Source: Carboxylicivirga sp. (GTDB lineage Bacteria; Bacteroidota; Bacteroidia; Bacteroidales; Marinilabiliaceae). From it: a DNA stretch of 64,000 nucleotides. Position 1 is the stretch's first letter. Every line of letters starts with the position of its first letter. The position numbers and the translations under genes are program-made. The stretch lies in contig JAOARW010000104.1 of NCBI GenBank assembly GCA_025210475.1, positions 62,001 through 126,000 on the forward strand, written 5' to 3'. Shown in pieces: positions 18,044 to 26,693 of this stretch. The notes beneath the pieces were generated by a model. The model was not told where the DNA came from. It did not search any database and saw only the letters and a list, made by a program, of their open reading frames with translations.

Positions 18044-19015
18044 TTAGCTTAATTCACTCTCGATAATTTCACTAAATACATCCTGTATATTTAATCCGGC
18101 TGCCTCAATTTGTTGTGGTATGAAGCTGGTAACCGTCATGCCAGGTGTGGTATTAACCTCAAGCAGGAAGATTTTGTTATCGCTAATGATGTAGTCGATA
18201 CGAACAATGCCTTTACAGCCCAATATGTCGTAAATCAATGATGTGATGGATTGGATGCGATCTCTGACCTTGTCTTCGATTCGGGCCGGTGTAATCTCTT
18301 CCACCTTGCTGGCAGTATATTTGGCTTCGAAGTCAAAAAACTCATTTTTAGTGATGACCTCGGTTACCGGGAAAATTTCTTGCTTGCCTGGTGTTTTGTA
18401 GAGGCCGCAAGTGACTTCGGTGCCGGCCACAAATTGCTCAATAATCACTTCCTGGCTTTCGGTAAATGCCTTTTCGATGGCAGCAGTCAGCTGATCTGCT
18501 TTTTTAACTTTTGAAATGCCAAAGCTTGAGCCACCGGCATTGGGTTTTACAAAACAAGGTAAACCCAATTGTTGGATAATATCCTCGCTGCTGAAACTGT
18601 TTCCTTTGCGCACCAAAACCGAATCGGCTACAGCTACCCCGAAACCTTTCAGGTAAGTATTACAGGTAAATTTATTAAAACTGATAGAAGCGGCCTGCAC
18701 ATCGCAGGTACTGTGCGGAATACCAAGCATGTTGAGGTATCCTTGCAAAAGCCCGTCTTCGCCCGGAGTGCCATGGATGGTAATGTAGGCAAAATCGAAA
18801 TTGATTTTCTCACCTTTCATCACAAATGAAAAATCATTTTTGTCGATGAGGTATTCCTGATCCTCCACCACGGCACACCACTTTTCTTTGGTGATTAAAA
18901 CCGGGTAGCGATTGTAACGTTGAGCATCAATAAAGGTCATTACACCTTCTTTGCTCTTTTCTGATACAATTATTTCGGATGAGTAACCTCCGTAAACGAC
19001 AGCTATGTTTTTCAT
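18044..19015 (-). CDS. ddl: D-alanine--D-alanine ligase
   Basis: Ddl joins two D-alanines with ATP for peptidoglycan precursors. The 323-residue ATP-grasp protein has VVYGGYSSE at the N-terminus, ITIHGTPGEDGLLQGYL, FVKPNAGGSSFGISKV, IIEQFVAGTEVTCGL and a C-terminal FLLEVNTTPGMT with metal and substrate residues. It is somewhat shorter than E. coli DdlA, as usual in this phylum. It follows rluD by 27 bases and shares an operon with it and the PASTA gene. A hairpin terminator follows. Confidence 0.95.
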   Translation of the reverse strand: MKNIAVVYGGYSSEIIVSEKSKEGVMTFIDAQRYNRYPVLITKEKWCAVVEDQEYLIDKNDFSFVMKGEKINFDFAYITIHGTPGEDGLLQGYLNMLGIPHSTCDVQAASISFNKFTCNTYLKGFGVAVADSVLVRKGNSFSSEDIIQQLGLPCFVKPNAGGSSFGISKVKKADQLTAAIEKAFTESQEVIIEQFVAGTEVTCGLYKTPGKQEIFPVTEVITKNEFFDFEAKYTASKVEEITPARIEDKVRDRIQSITSLIYDILGCKGIVRIDYIISDNKIFLLEVNTTPGMTVTSFIPQQIEAAGLNIQDVFSEIIESELS

Positions 19016-19042
19016 TGTTTCGATGACTGTTAGAGTGTTTTG

Positions 19043-20095
19043 TTAATCATTTTCTCTGCCGGCAATGTAGCCACGCCATTTTTCGATGCATTGCATCATG
19101 TCTTCCGGAATATTGGTATTGAAATCGATGTATTCCTTGGTTGACGGATGCACAAAGCCCAGTGTTTTTGCATGCAGGGCCTGGCGAGGTAATACCTTAA
19201 AGCAGTTTTGCACAAATTGCTTGTATTTGGTAAATGTGGTTCCTTTTAAAATCAGATGACCACCATAGCGTTCGTCATTGAACAGTGGATGACCAATGTG
19301 CTTCATGTGTGCACGTATCTGGTGCGTTCGCCCGGTTTCGAGCTGACACTGAACCAGCGAAACATAGCCCAATCGTTCCAGTACTTTGTAATGGGTAACG
19401 GCATGTTTGCCCCGATCACCATCGGGAAATACGGCCATTTGCTTGCGATCTTGCAGGCTGCGGCCAATGTTGCCAATAATGGTGCCTTCATCTTCTTTGG
19501 GTTGTCCCCAAACAAGGGCAATATAAGTACGTGTGGATGTTTTCTCAAAAAACTGACGGGCCAGATAATTTTTTGCCTGTTCGGTTTTCGCCACTACCAA
19601 TAAGCCCGATGTATCCTTATCAATGCGGTGAACCAGTCCCGGACGTGGATCTTCCGAATTAAACAAAGGTAAATCTTTCAGGTGCCAGGCCAGGGCGTTC
19701 ACCATGGTTTCGGTATAGTTACCATGACCTGGATGTACCACCATTCCCGGTTTCTTATTAATGATGATCAAATCATCATCTTCATAAGGAATGTCCAAAG
19801 GAATATCCTGTGCGATAATCTTTAGCTCGCGACGCGGAAAAGACATCACAATGGTGATGACCTCGTTGGGCTTTATCTTGTAATTGGATTTAACAGGCTT
19901 ATCGTTAACACGGATGTTTCCGGCAGCTGCAGCGTCCTGTATCTTATTTCGTGATGCATTATCAACCCTGTTTACCAGAAACTTATCGATGCGCAGGGGC
20001 TTCTGCCCCGGATCGGTTACAAAGCGGTAATGCTCATATAATTCATTGCTTTCTTCCAGCTCGTCAAATTCTTCTTCTTGCAAATGATCACTCAT
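19043..20095 (-). CDS. rluD: RluD-family 23S rRNA pseudouridine synthase
   Basis: The enzyme isomerises uridines in 23S rRNA. An S4 RNA-binding domain occupies roughly residues 30-95 (RIDKFLVNRVDNASRNKIQ) and is followed by the catalytic domain with the aspartate in RPGLVHRIDKDTSGLLVVAKT (split as RPGLVHRID and KDTSGLLVVAKT). GRTHQIRAHMKHIGHPL is near the C-terminus. The 350 residues fit the family. The start overlaps the stop of the PASTA gene by 8 bases. Exact target bases (1911/1915/1917 in E. coli) are assumed from family, and RluC-type specificity cannot be excluded. Confidence 0.93.
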   Translation of the reverse strand: MSDHLQEEEFDELEESNELYEHYRFVTDPGQKPLRIDKFLVNRVDNASRNKIQDAAAAGNIRVNDKPVKSNYKIKPNEVITIVMSFPRRELKIIAQDIPLDIPYEDDDLIIINKKPGMVVHPGHGNYTETMVNALAWHLKDLPLFNSEDPRPGLVHRIDKDTSGLLVVAKTEQAKNYLARQFFEKTSTRTYIALVWGQPKEDEGTIIGNIGRSLQDRKQMAVFPDGDRGKHAVTHYKVLERLGYVSLVQCQLETGRTHQIRAHMKHIGHPLFNDERYGGHLILKGTTFTKYKQFVQNCFKVLPRQALHAKTLGFVHPSTKEYIDFNTNIPEDMMQCIEKWRGYIAGREND

Positions 20096-20921
20096 TGTCG
20101 CTTAATTCTATTTCGGGTTGATCAATAATTTCGTCAATAATTGTTTTCGCGGAATCGACACTTAGCCATACATCGATGGATGATCCCAATCGGATGCGTT
20201 CACCTTTATCCGCCGGAGGCTGTTGTTTCCAAATAAATGCCTTTAATGAATCTTCGGCTGTTAATACCGATTCATCGTAAATAACGGCGCCCACATTTAA
20301 AGAAACCGATACCGAATAACTTTGGGCTTCGTCCAATGTCAGGGAGGTCAGATCGGGCACATTGGTACGTTCATTACTTAATCCCTGACCGATGTGCAAA
20401 TCAATAACCGACCCTTTTAAAACCACTGTGCCGGGTTCAACGGGTTTGCCCATGTATAACTGTTGCAACACCAGGTTGCGATATTCACTTGGTACATAGA
20501 TTAATTCGCCGGTTTTTAAACCGTATGATTCCAATATTACCTTGGCATTTCGCAGCGAGTAATCCACCAGATTTGGTATCTGCACTTGTTCGGGAGCAAT
20601 GGCTTTAATGGTAAAATGAATGTTTCGGTTGGCCTTTACCATGCTGCCAGGTGCAGGAATTTGTTCGACAACAGCGCCAGGTAAGAATTCCTCCACATGT
20701 GCTGAATCCATAATGTTATACCTGAATCCTTTTTCTTTAATAATCTGGCTGAACTGATCTTCTGTCAGCCCCCTGAAATCGGGTACCGGATAATATTCAC
20801 CATGGTTGGTGTATATATTAATGCTAACAAAAGTGGCAATAAGTGCTAAGGCAATTACCACAATGGCAATAACAATGTTTTTGACAAAAACATTATTGAT
20901 TATCTTTTTAATTAAAGCCAT
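20088..20921 (-). CDS. Membrane-anchored PASTA-domain protein
   Basis: This 277-residue protein has one N-terminal membrane segment (about 15-35) and three extracytoplasmic PASTA repeats (about 40-110, 112-185 and 190-262), seen in VPDFRGLTEDQ, IPNLVDYSLRNA and VPDLTSLTLDEA. PASTA domains bind muropeptides or beta-lactams and usually occur on Ser/Thr kinases or PBPs, but no kinase is attached here. It shares an operon with rluD and ddl, so a cell-wall sensing or scaffold role is plausible. A TATTTTTG box lies at 20991-20998. Confidence 0.88.
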   Translation of the reverse strand: MALIKKIINNVFVKNIVIAIVVIALALIATFVSINIYTNHGEYYPVPDFRGLTEDQFSQIIKEKGFRYNIMDSAHVEEFLPGAVVEQIPAPGSMVKANRNIHFTIKAIAPEQVQIPNLVDYSLRNAKVILESYGLKTGELIYVPSEYRNLVLQQLYMGKPVEPGTVVLKGSVIDLHIGQGLSNERTNVPDLTSLTLDEAQSYSVSVSLNVGAVIYDESVLTAEDSLKAFIWKQQPPADKGERIRLGSSIDVWLSVDSAKTIIDEIIDQPEIELSDNE

Positions 20922-20990
20922 AAATTTTTCGGTTTATCGATCACATTACAAAAAAGGTGTTTATTAAAAACGCCAAATGATCGGTGAGTC

Positions 20991-20998
20991 CAAAAATA
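20991..20998 (-). promoter_or_regulatory. TAnnTTTG -7 box of the PASTA-rluD-ddl operon
   Basis: The minus strand reads TATTTTTG followed by GAC, 70 bases before the PASTA gene start. It lies between the rpmH terminator and the operon. Confidence 0.5.
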
Positions 20999-21032
20999 AT
21001 AAAACTTCTGCTACCAAACTTACGGGCATAAA

Positions 21033-21068
21033 AAAAGTAAAGAACCCAAAAGCGGATTCTTTACTTTT
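21033..21068 (-). terminator. Rho-independent terminator of rpmH
   Basis: Perfect 12-base arms (21033-21044 and 21057-21068) enclose a 12-base loop. On the minus strand the stem runs into a T tract at 21036-21031. It starts 23 bases after the rpmH stop. Confidence 0.8.
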
Positions 21069-21090
21069 ATATTTTAGAAGCCTAAATTAA

Positions 21091-21249
21091 TTAAGCTTTG
21101 TGTCTTTTTTCGCTTGAAACAGTTAATTTCTTACGTCCTTTAGCTCTTCTTGAAGCTAAAACTTTACGACCACTTGCGCTAGCCATTCTTTCGCGGAAAC
21201 CGTGCTTGTTTCTTCTCTTTCTGTTCGAAGGTTGAAATGTTCTTTTCAT
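21091..21249 (-). CDS. rpmH: 50S ribosomal protein L34
   Basis: This 52-residue, very basic protein starts MKRTFQPSNRKRRNKHGF and continues with RMASASGRKVLASRRAKGRK, which is the L34 signature. It is part of the large ribosomal subunit near the exit-tunnel region. A complete promoter (21360-21389) precedes it with a leader of about 100 bases, and a hairpin terminator follows. It therefore forms its own transcript, and no rnpA is adjacent, unlike in many other bacteria. The C-terminus has eight more residues (VSSEKRHKA region) than the shortest L34 proteins. Confidence 0.98.
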   Translation of the reverse strand: MKRTFQPSNRKRRNKHGFRERMASASGRKVLASRRAKGRKKLTVSSEKRHKA

Positions 21250-21359
21250 TGCTATGTAATTTTTTTATTTTCTTTGATTGCAACATTCCAAAAGAACAAG
21301 TTCGGGAGCATTATTCTTCCGGATTGCTAATAAAGTCAATACCTTAACTTTTCGGACTG

Positions 21360-21389
21360 CAAAAATACACGTTTTTTTCTTCTTCCAAA
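21360..21389 (-). promoter_or_regulatory. Promoter of rpmH (-33 TTTG, -7 TATTTTTG)
   Basis: On the minus strand TTTG (21389-21386) and TATTTTTG (21367-21360) are separated by 18 bases, matching the Bacteroidota primary-sigma promoter. The predicted leader before rpmH is about 100 bases. Confidence 0.75.
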
Positions 21390-21439
21390 AAAAAAAGTGC
21401 GCTTTTTTAAATTAAGTGATCTTCAGCCCTTATCCCTTG

Positions 21440-22060
21440 TTACATTGACAGGTGAATGATTTTTTTAGTCTCGAAAAATTCTTCTTCAAAATAGTTGCTT
21501 AGATCAGTAACTGAAATACGATTTTTGAATTCTTTTATTTCCTGATCAAAATCGCCACCTTTTAAATAGACAATACCATTGCTGATGGCATTGTTTTGTT
21601 GTGTCAGAATTTTGTTGCTGCATAGTTTAACAAATGCAGGAAAAGCGGTAACAGCCCGACTGATGATAAAATCATATTGATTAGGATGATTCTCAACCCG
21701 TATTTGTTCGGCACTCAGATTGTTCAGCCCTAAAGCTTCAGCAACTCCTTTTACAACTTTTATCTTCTTGCCGATTGAATCAATTAAATGAAAACGACAA
21801 TCGGGGAACATAATGGCCAGTGGAATGCCCGGAAATCCGCCACCACAGCCTACGTCTAATATTTTGGTTCCTTTTTCAAACTGAATAAATGAGGCGATTC
21901 CTAATGAATGCAGCACATGACGTTCGTAGAAATGATCCATGTCTTTTCGTGAAATAACATTGATCTTAGCATTCCATTCGTTATATAAATCGCCCAGCAT
22001 GCCAAGTTTTTGCTCAACAGTTGGGTTTAAATCAGGAAAATACTTCTTAATTATATCCAT
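21440..22060 (-). CDS. rsmG: 16S rRNA (guanine-527-N7)-methyltransferase
   Basis: RsmG (GidB) methylates G527 of 16S rRNA using S-adenosylmethionine. The 206 residues contain the SAM-binding KILDVGCGGGFPGIPLAI, then FHLIDSIGKKIKVV, and YDFIISRAV. The N-terminal WNAKINVISRKD segment with HVLHSLGI is characteristic. It lies 53 bases downstream of the sigma factor gene on the same strand. Loss of this gene often gives low-level streptomycin resistance in other bacteria, but it is intact here. Confidence 0.95.
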   Translation of the reverse strand: MDIIKKYFPDLNPTVEQKLGMLGDLYNEWNAKINVISRKDMDHFYERHVLHSLGIASFIQFEKGTKILDVGCGGGFPGIPLAIMFPDCRFHLIDSIGKKIKVVKGVAEALGLNNLSAEQIRVENHPNQYDFIISRAVTAFPAFVKLCSNKILTQQNNAISNGIVYLKGGDFDQEIKEFKNRISVTDLSNYFEEEFFETKKIIHLSM

Positions 22061-22113
22061 AGTAATATAAGCAGGATCGATGATCCTGAATGAAAATTAA
22101 CAGTTTTAGGAGT

Positions 22114-22722
22114 TTATCCTAGTTTGATATCGGTATTTTTTAAGGTGTTGAAGAGTAATTCGCGTGCCCTGAAAAGTTGTGCTTTCACTGTTCCTAAAGG
22201 TAGATCCAGCTCTTCGGCAATTTCTTCATATGAGAACTCTTTGAAGTAACGAAGTTCGATTAAGATGCGGTAGCGTGGTTTTAATTTTTGCACCACGGTG
22301 CGCATAAGCACCTTTTTTTGTTGTTTGATAAGGTGTTCTTCCGGGTCGGGCGTTTCGTCCTTAAGGTGTATTGGCTGATCATTTTCTTTATCATCCATTA
22401 TACCGCCATCAATTGAAACGATGTTGTTTCGTTTCTTTCTCAGAAAATCAATGCAGTTATTCGAAGCTATTTTAAACAGCCAGGTACTAAATGCATAATT
22501 CGGTGAGTATTGATGGATATTTTTGAAAGCTTTACCAAAAGCTTCAATGGTTAAATCTTCGGCATCACTTTTATTGTTAACCATTTTAAGGAGCATAAAG
22601 TAAATGGCATCGCGGTAACGCCCCATTAATTCAGCAAAAGCTTTTTGATCGCCTTTAACGGCAACTTCAACTAAGTCTAAATCATATTTCGCCTTGTCAG
22701 ATAGATTCGGATTTACTTCCAT
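22114..22722 (-). CDS. ECF-type RNA polymerase sigma factor
   Basis: The 202-residue protein has sigma region 2 (about 28-95: FAELMGRYRDAIYFMLLKM, SDAEDLTIEAFGKAF, FSTWLFKIASNNCIDFLRK) and region 4 (about 140-195: ELRYFKEFSYEEIAEEL, GTVKAQLFRARELL). Regions 1.1 and 3 are absent, as in ECF sigma factors. No anti-sigma gene is adjacent. Its start overlaps the stop of the upstream glycosyltransferase gene by 10 bases, so the two are coupled. The regulon is unknown. Confidence 0.93.
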   Translation of the reverse strand: MEVNPNLSDKAKYDLDLVEVAVKGDQKAFAELMGRYRDAIYFMLLKMVNNKSDAEDLTIEAFGKAFKNIHQYSPNYAFSTWLFKIASNNCIDFLRKKRNNIVSIDGGIMDDKENDQPIHLKDETPDPEEHLIKQQKKVLMRTVVQKLKPRYRILIELRYFKEFSYEEIAEELDLPLGTVKAQLFRARELLFNTLKNTDIKLG

Positions 22723-23837
22723 TTCTTCTTCTTTGCACTAAAAATATTAATTACCCAAATGCTCCCAATTAAAAATGGTGTTATTAAATCAAAAAGAATG
22801 GTAGCCCAATACAATTTATTTTCGCCCATCTTCTTTGCTGCTCTGGCCAGTATAACATGCACCAACACTAAGCGAACTACAAGTAACCCCATTGTTAACG
22901 GAACAAAAGTAGGAAAAAAAAGTGAACAAAGCGTTAAGAGCCAAAATATTTGACGTGTTAATGCTTCACCTCCCAGCCATAGCTTAATTCCTGGTTTGTA
23001 GACTGGAGCAGTTGTTAAGTGTCGCGATTTTCGGATCATCCATTCGCTAAAACTTAGAGGGGGGATGGATTCGGTTTGTCCGCTGTAACAAGGCTGAATT
23101 GTTGTGTTGTTTTTTGTGGCACACTGCCTGACAAATAAATCGTCGTCGCCGGAAGCAATGTTAAAATAATTTTTAAAAATGTTACCCTGCGTAAATAAAG
23201 ATTTGGTGTAAGCCATGTTTCGGCCAACGGCCATAAAAGGTTTGCCCCTTAACGCGAAACCCATGTATTGAACGGCATTAAAAAACGTTTCGTAACGCAA
23301 GAACAGGTTAAAGAGCGATTTCCGTTTTTCAAATCGGCCGTGTCCGATAACAATTTTTTTCTCGTCGCTGAATTGGGCACCAATTTCCTGTAACCATTTA
23401 TCTGAAACAGGGCGGCAATCGGCATCGGTCAATACTAAATGCTCATTATTGGCCGCTTTAACACCAAGCGTCAGAGCCAGCTTTTTACCCTCGTAATGTT
23501 GCTGACTTAATGGTATACTAGTATAATAGAGATTGGAAAATCTTGATTTTAGTTGAGCCAAAACCAACTCAGTATTATCGGTTGAGCAATCGTTGACCAC
23601 TATTACTTCGAAGTCAGGATAGTCCTGCTGGCAAATTTCAGGAATGTAGTTTTGCAGGTTTTGAGCTTCGTTTTTGGCGCAAATAACAACAGAAAGTGGG
23701 GTGGAGCAATCACTTGCCTTGCTTGGCGAAAATTGTGATGTTTTAAGCATGAAAAACAGGTGGTAGAATATCTGAAAGCACCAACAAAAACCATAAATGC
23801 CTAATACTATATATAAAGTCGTCTGCTCCACAATCAA
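22713..23837 (-). CDS. Family 2 glycosyltransferase with membrane segments
   Basis: This 374-residue protein has an N-terminal membrane helix, a GT-A domain (VVICAKNEAQNL, VIVVNDCSTDNT, VLTDADCRP) and two or three C-terminal membrane helices (QIFWLLTLCSLFFPTFVPL, TILFDLITPFLIGSIWV). The QXXRW-like site is replaced by WMIRKSRHL, which resembles the WxxRKxRH of BcsA-like and poly-GlcNAc-type enzymes. An envelope polysaccharide or glycolipid product is likely. No ATG is available: an in-frame TGA immediately precedes TTG 23837, so TTG 23837 or GTG 23831 must serve. It is coupled to the sigma factor gene. Confidence 0.88.
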   Translation of the reverse strand: MIVEQTTLYIVLGIYGFCWCFQIFYHLFFMLKTSQFSPSKASDCSTPLSVVICAKNEAQNLQNYIPEICQQDYPDFEVIVVNDCSTDNTELVLAQLKSRFSNLYYTSIPLSQQHYEGKKLALTLGVKAANNEHLVLTDADCRPVSDKWLQEIGAQFSDEKKIVIGHGRFEKRKSLFNLFLRYETFFNAVQYMGFALRGKPFMAVGRNMAYTKSLFTQGNIFKNYFNIASGDDDLFVRQCATKNNTTIQPCYSGQTESIPPLSFSEWMIRKSRHLTTAPVYKPGIKLWLGGEALTRQIFWLLTLCSLFFPTFVPLTMGLLVVRLVLVHVILARAAKKMGENKLYWATILFDLITPFLIGSIWVINIFSAKKKKWK

Positions 23838-24176
23838 TCAATTTTGTTCAAAAATGCAATATATTTTTGTATATGCCTCTTTTTAGTAGTCTTTAAATTT
23901 AAAGGCTTATTTCAATTTGCAGGGTAATCGCATGATTGTTCGAAAGAAGTGTTCGCTCATTTTATTTATAGCAAGTGCTGTTGTATATTTGCAGGCTGTT
24001 TAAATTATTAGTCGATCATCGAGGCAATTAGCTGATAGTTTTTTGTGGTGTAAGAGATTTAATAAGAGAGGTTAACTTTTTATATCAGCGATGCTCTTAT
24101 ACCTACTCTTGTAAAGTGTTGATGATTTATAATTGACGACAGATTAAATGTTTGGACTGATTATTATTTTTTGAAG
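23838..24176. other. Divergent intergenic region upstream of tgt
   Basis: No gene is supported in these 339 bases. A TATATTTG box on the plus strand at 23984-23991 could start the tgt transcript with a leader of about 180 bases. A partial AGCTGATAG repeat lies near 24030. No tRNA-like fold was seen. Confidence 0.5.
23984..23991 (+). promoter_or_regulatory. Possible TAnnTTTG -7 box for tgt
   Basis: TATATTTG followed by C fits the -7 consensus, but it is 186 bases before the tgt ATG and no firm -33 element was found. Confidence 0.35.
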
Positions 24177-25307
24177 ATGAAATTTGAACTACAACATATA
24201 GATGCAAAAAGTAGTGCCCGCGCAGGTAAAATAACTACAGATCATGGAACCATTGAAACGCCTATTTTTATGCCGGTTGGTACGGTTGGTTCTGTTAAAG
24301 GTGTTCACTTTCGCGATTTGGAGGATGATGTAAAAGCACAAATAATCCTTGGGAATACTTACCACTTGTACTTGCGTCCGGGTTTGGAGGTGCTTAAGAC
24401 AGCTGGTGGCTTGCACAAGTTCAATGGCTGGAGTAAGCCAATGTTGACCGATAGTGGTGGTTATCAGGTTTTTTCGCTGAGTGATAATCGAAAGCTAACC
24501 GAAGAAGGGGCTATGTTCCGTTCGCATCTCGATGGTTCAAAACATTTGTTTACGCCCGAAAATGTGGTTGATATACAGCGTGTGATTGGGGCTGATATCA
24601 TTATGGCCCTGGATGAGTGCCCTCCGGGAGATGCTGAATACGCCTATGCAAAAAAGTCAATGGAATTAACACACCGTTGGTTGAAGCGAGGTGTTACTCA
24701 TTTTGATCAGACAGAACCACTATATGGCCATTCACAAACATTCTTCCCGATAGTTCAGGGAGCAGGTTATCGCGATTTACGAACACAATCGGCTGAATTT
24801 ATTGCATCTCAAAACCGAGAAGGAAACGCCATTGGAGGTTTGGCAGTAGGCGAACCGACTGAGGTGATGTACGAAATGGTGGAGTTGGTAAATGGAATTT
24901 TGCCAAAGGATAAACCTCGTTACCTGATGGGGGTTGGAACACCTGTTAACCTACTCGAAAACATTGCTTTGGGTGTGGATATGTTCGATTGTGTTATGCC
25001 AACACGAAATGGTCGCAATGGCATGTTGTTTACTTCGGAGGGTATACTTAATATGCGCAACGAGAAGTGGAAGAATGACTTTTCACCAGTAGATCCTAAC
25101 GGTACTTCCTTTGTTGACCATCATTATACCAAAGCTTATTTGCGACATTTATATGTCTCAAAAGAAATGCTTGCAGCTCAAATTGGTAGTATGCACAACC
25201 TAACATTTTATTTGTGGTTGGTTGGCGAAGCCCGTAAGCACATTCAAAAAGGTGATTTTGCCGAGTGGAAAGATGTAATGGTTAAAAAATTATCAACCCG
25301 ATTATAA
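24177..25307 (+). CDS. tgt: tRNA-guanine transglycosylase
   Basis: Tgt exchanges guanine-34 for a queuine precursor in GUN-anticodon tRNAs. The 376 residues contain the nucleophile aspartate region MLTDSGGYQVFSL, GADIIMALDECPP, GLAVGEPTEVM, YLMGVGTPVNLLENI and the second aspartate in GVDMFDCVMPTRNGRNG. The usual C-terminal CXCXXC zinc motif is not present in its standard form. Where CPCRHC is expected, the sequence reads DPNGTSFVDHHYTKAYLRHL, which I recall as common in this phylum but have not checked. The frame can begin at TTG 24171, but ATG 24177 is better. The LptF/G gene follows after 132 bases. Confidence 0.94.
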   Translation: MKFELQHIDAKSSARAGKITTDHGTIETPIFMPVGTVGSVKGVHFRDLEDDVKAQIILGNTYHLYLRPGLEVLKTAGGLHKFNGWSKPMLTDSGGYQVFSLSDNRKLTEEGAMFRSHLDGSKHLFTPENVVDIQRVIGADIIMALDECPPGDAEYAYAKKSMELTHRWLKRGVTHFDQTEPLYGHSQTFFPIVQGAGYRDLRTQSAEFIASQNREGNAIGGLAVGEPTEVMYEMVELVNGILPKDKPRYLMGVGTPVNLLENIALGVDMFDCVMPTRNGRNGMLFTSEGILNMRNEKWKNDFSPVDPNGTSFVDHHYTKAYLRHLYVSKEMLAAQIGSMHNLTFYLWLVGEARKHIQKGDFAEWKDVMVKKLSTRL

Positions 25308-25439
25308 AATAATGTGAGTGTAAAGGGAGGTTAAATTGTCATACTTATCGACAATAAGCTTTAATTAACCTTTAGCTTGTAACTAATTTTTTGTTCTTTT
25401 GTAAGGTTAGCAAGTCTTTTGAAAATAAACTAGCAAGCT

Positions 25440-26522
25440 TTGAAAAAACTTGATTTATATATACTTAAGAAATTCTTAGGGACATTCTTTTTTGCCATTC
25501 TATTAATAATCAGTATTTCGGTGGTTTTTGATGTTACCGAGAAAATTGATAATTTCTTTGAAACGGGTGCGCCCTTAAAAGCAATTATTTTCGATTATTA
25601 CAAGAATTTCATACCCTATTTTGCCAATCTGTTTACGCCTTTATTTGTTTTTATTGCGGTGATTTTTTTCACCTCAAAAATGGCATACCAGACCGAAATA
25701 ATCGCTATTTTATCGAGTGGTGTAAGTTTTAAGCGAATGATGTTTCCGTACTTTTTAGGAGCGGCCATTATAGGTTTGTTTTCTTTTCTTTTAGGAGGAT
25801 ACATTATACCGCCTGCCAACCAAACACGTATAAAATTCGAAAACGAATACGTTAAAAACAAAAAAGCGAGAGGGCTTGAAAAAATTCACATGCAAATAGA
25901 GCCGGGTGTGTTTGTTTATTTGGATAAGTACCGGGCGTATAGTGGTAATGGCGATCATTTCTCGATGGAGAAATATGAAGGGAAAGAGTTAGTGTCTAAG
26001 TTATCCGCAAGAACAGCTAAATTTGACACGACTACCGGCAAGTGGCAATTGAAAAACTATGTATTGCGTGAGTTTGAGGGAGCTATCGAACACAAAATTA
26101 CCAGTGGAACAAAAATAGATACCTTAATTGCCAACGTTACGCCAAAGGATTTTAAAGAAGAACGGAAGTATTTTGAGATGATGACCAATACCGAGTTGAA
26201 TACCTACATTGAAGAACAAAAGGCGCGGGGAGTTGGTAATTTGGAAGAATTTTTAATTGAAAAATATAAACGAACGGCTTCACCGTTTAGTGCCTTTATT
26301 CTAACCCTTATTGGCGTTTCTTTAGCCTCACGAAAGGTACGCGGTGGTATGGGACTTCACATTGGTGTGGGCATTGCCTTAAGTTTTGGTTATATATTGT
26401 TTATGACGATATCCACTACTTTTGCCATCAATGGAAATATGAATCCGATACTAGCAGTTTGGTTACCCAACATTGTTTTTACTGCCGTTGGAATATTTTT
26501 ATACATGAGAGCGCCAAAATAA
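25440..26522 (+). CDS. LptF/LptG-family LPS export permease
   Basis: This 360-residue permease of the YjgP/YjgQ family would sit in the inner membrane with LptB and LptC and move lipopolysaccharide outward. Membrane segments are at about 12-32, 55-78, 95-118 and three near the C-terminus (FSAFILTLIGVSLAS, GVGIALSFGYILFM, AVWLPNIVFTAVGIFLYM), flanking a periplasmic beta-jellyroll-like middle part (160-265). The start is TTG 25440, because an in-frame TAG lies two codons upstream and no nearby ATG exists. Whether it is LptF or LptG is not clear. It follows tgt on the same strand. Confidence 0.92.
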   Translation: MKKLDLYILKKFLGTFFFAILLIISISVVFDVTEKIDNFFETGAPLKAIIFDYYKNFIPYFANLFTPLFVFIAVIFFTSKMAYQTEIIAILSSGVSFKRMMFPYFLGAAIIGLFSFLLGGYIIPPANQTRIKFENEYVKNKKARGLEKIHMQIEPGVFVYLDKYRAYSGNGDHFSMEKYEGKELVSKLSARTAKFDTTTGKWQLKNYVLREFEGAIEHKITSGTKIDTLIANVTPKDFKEERKYFEMMTNTELNTYIEEQKARGVGNLEEFLIEKYKRTASPFSAFILTLIGVSLASRKVRGGMGLHIGVGIALSFGYILFMTISTTFAINGNMNPILAVWLPNIVFTAVGIFLYMRAPK

Positions 26523-26693
26523 ATTGATACTTAAGTTTTTAAGATAGATGTTAGGCAAGGTCGGTTCGCACTATATGACCTTATTCCTTTTGTTAAAAAA
26601 AATAAATTAGTAATTATGCACTCTGAAATATTATTAATCTGGGTGTTGAAACGCATGTTTTGATTAATAAAGTTTAAATCAAATTATTGGATT

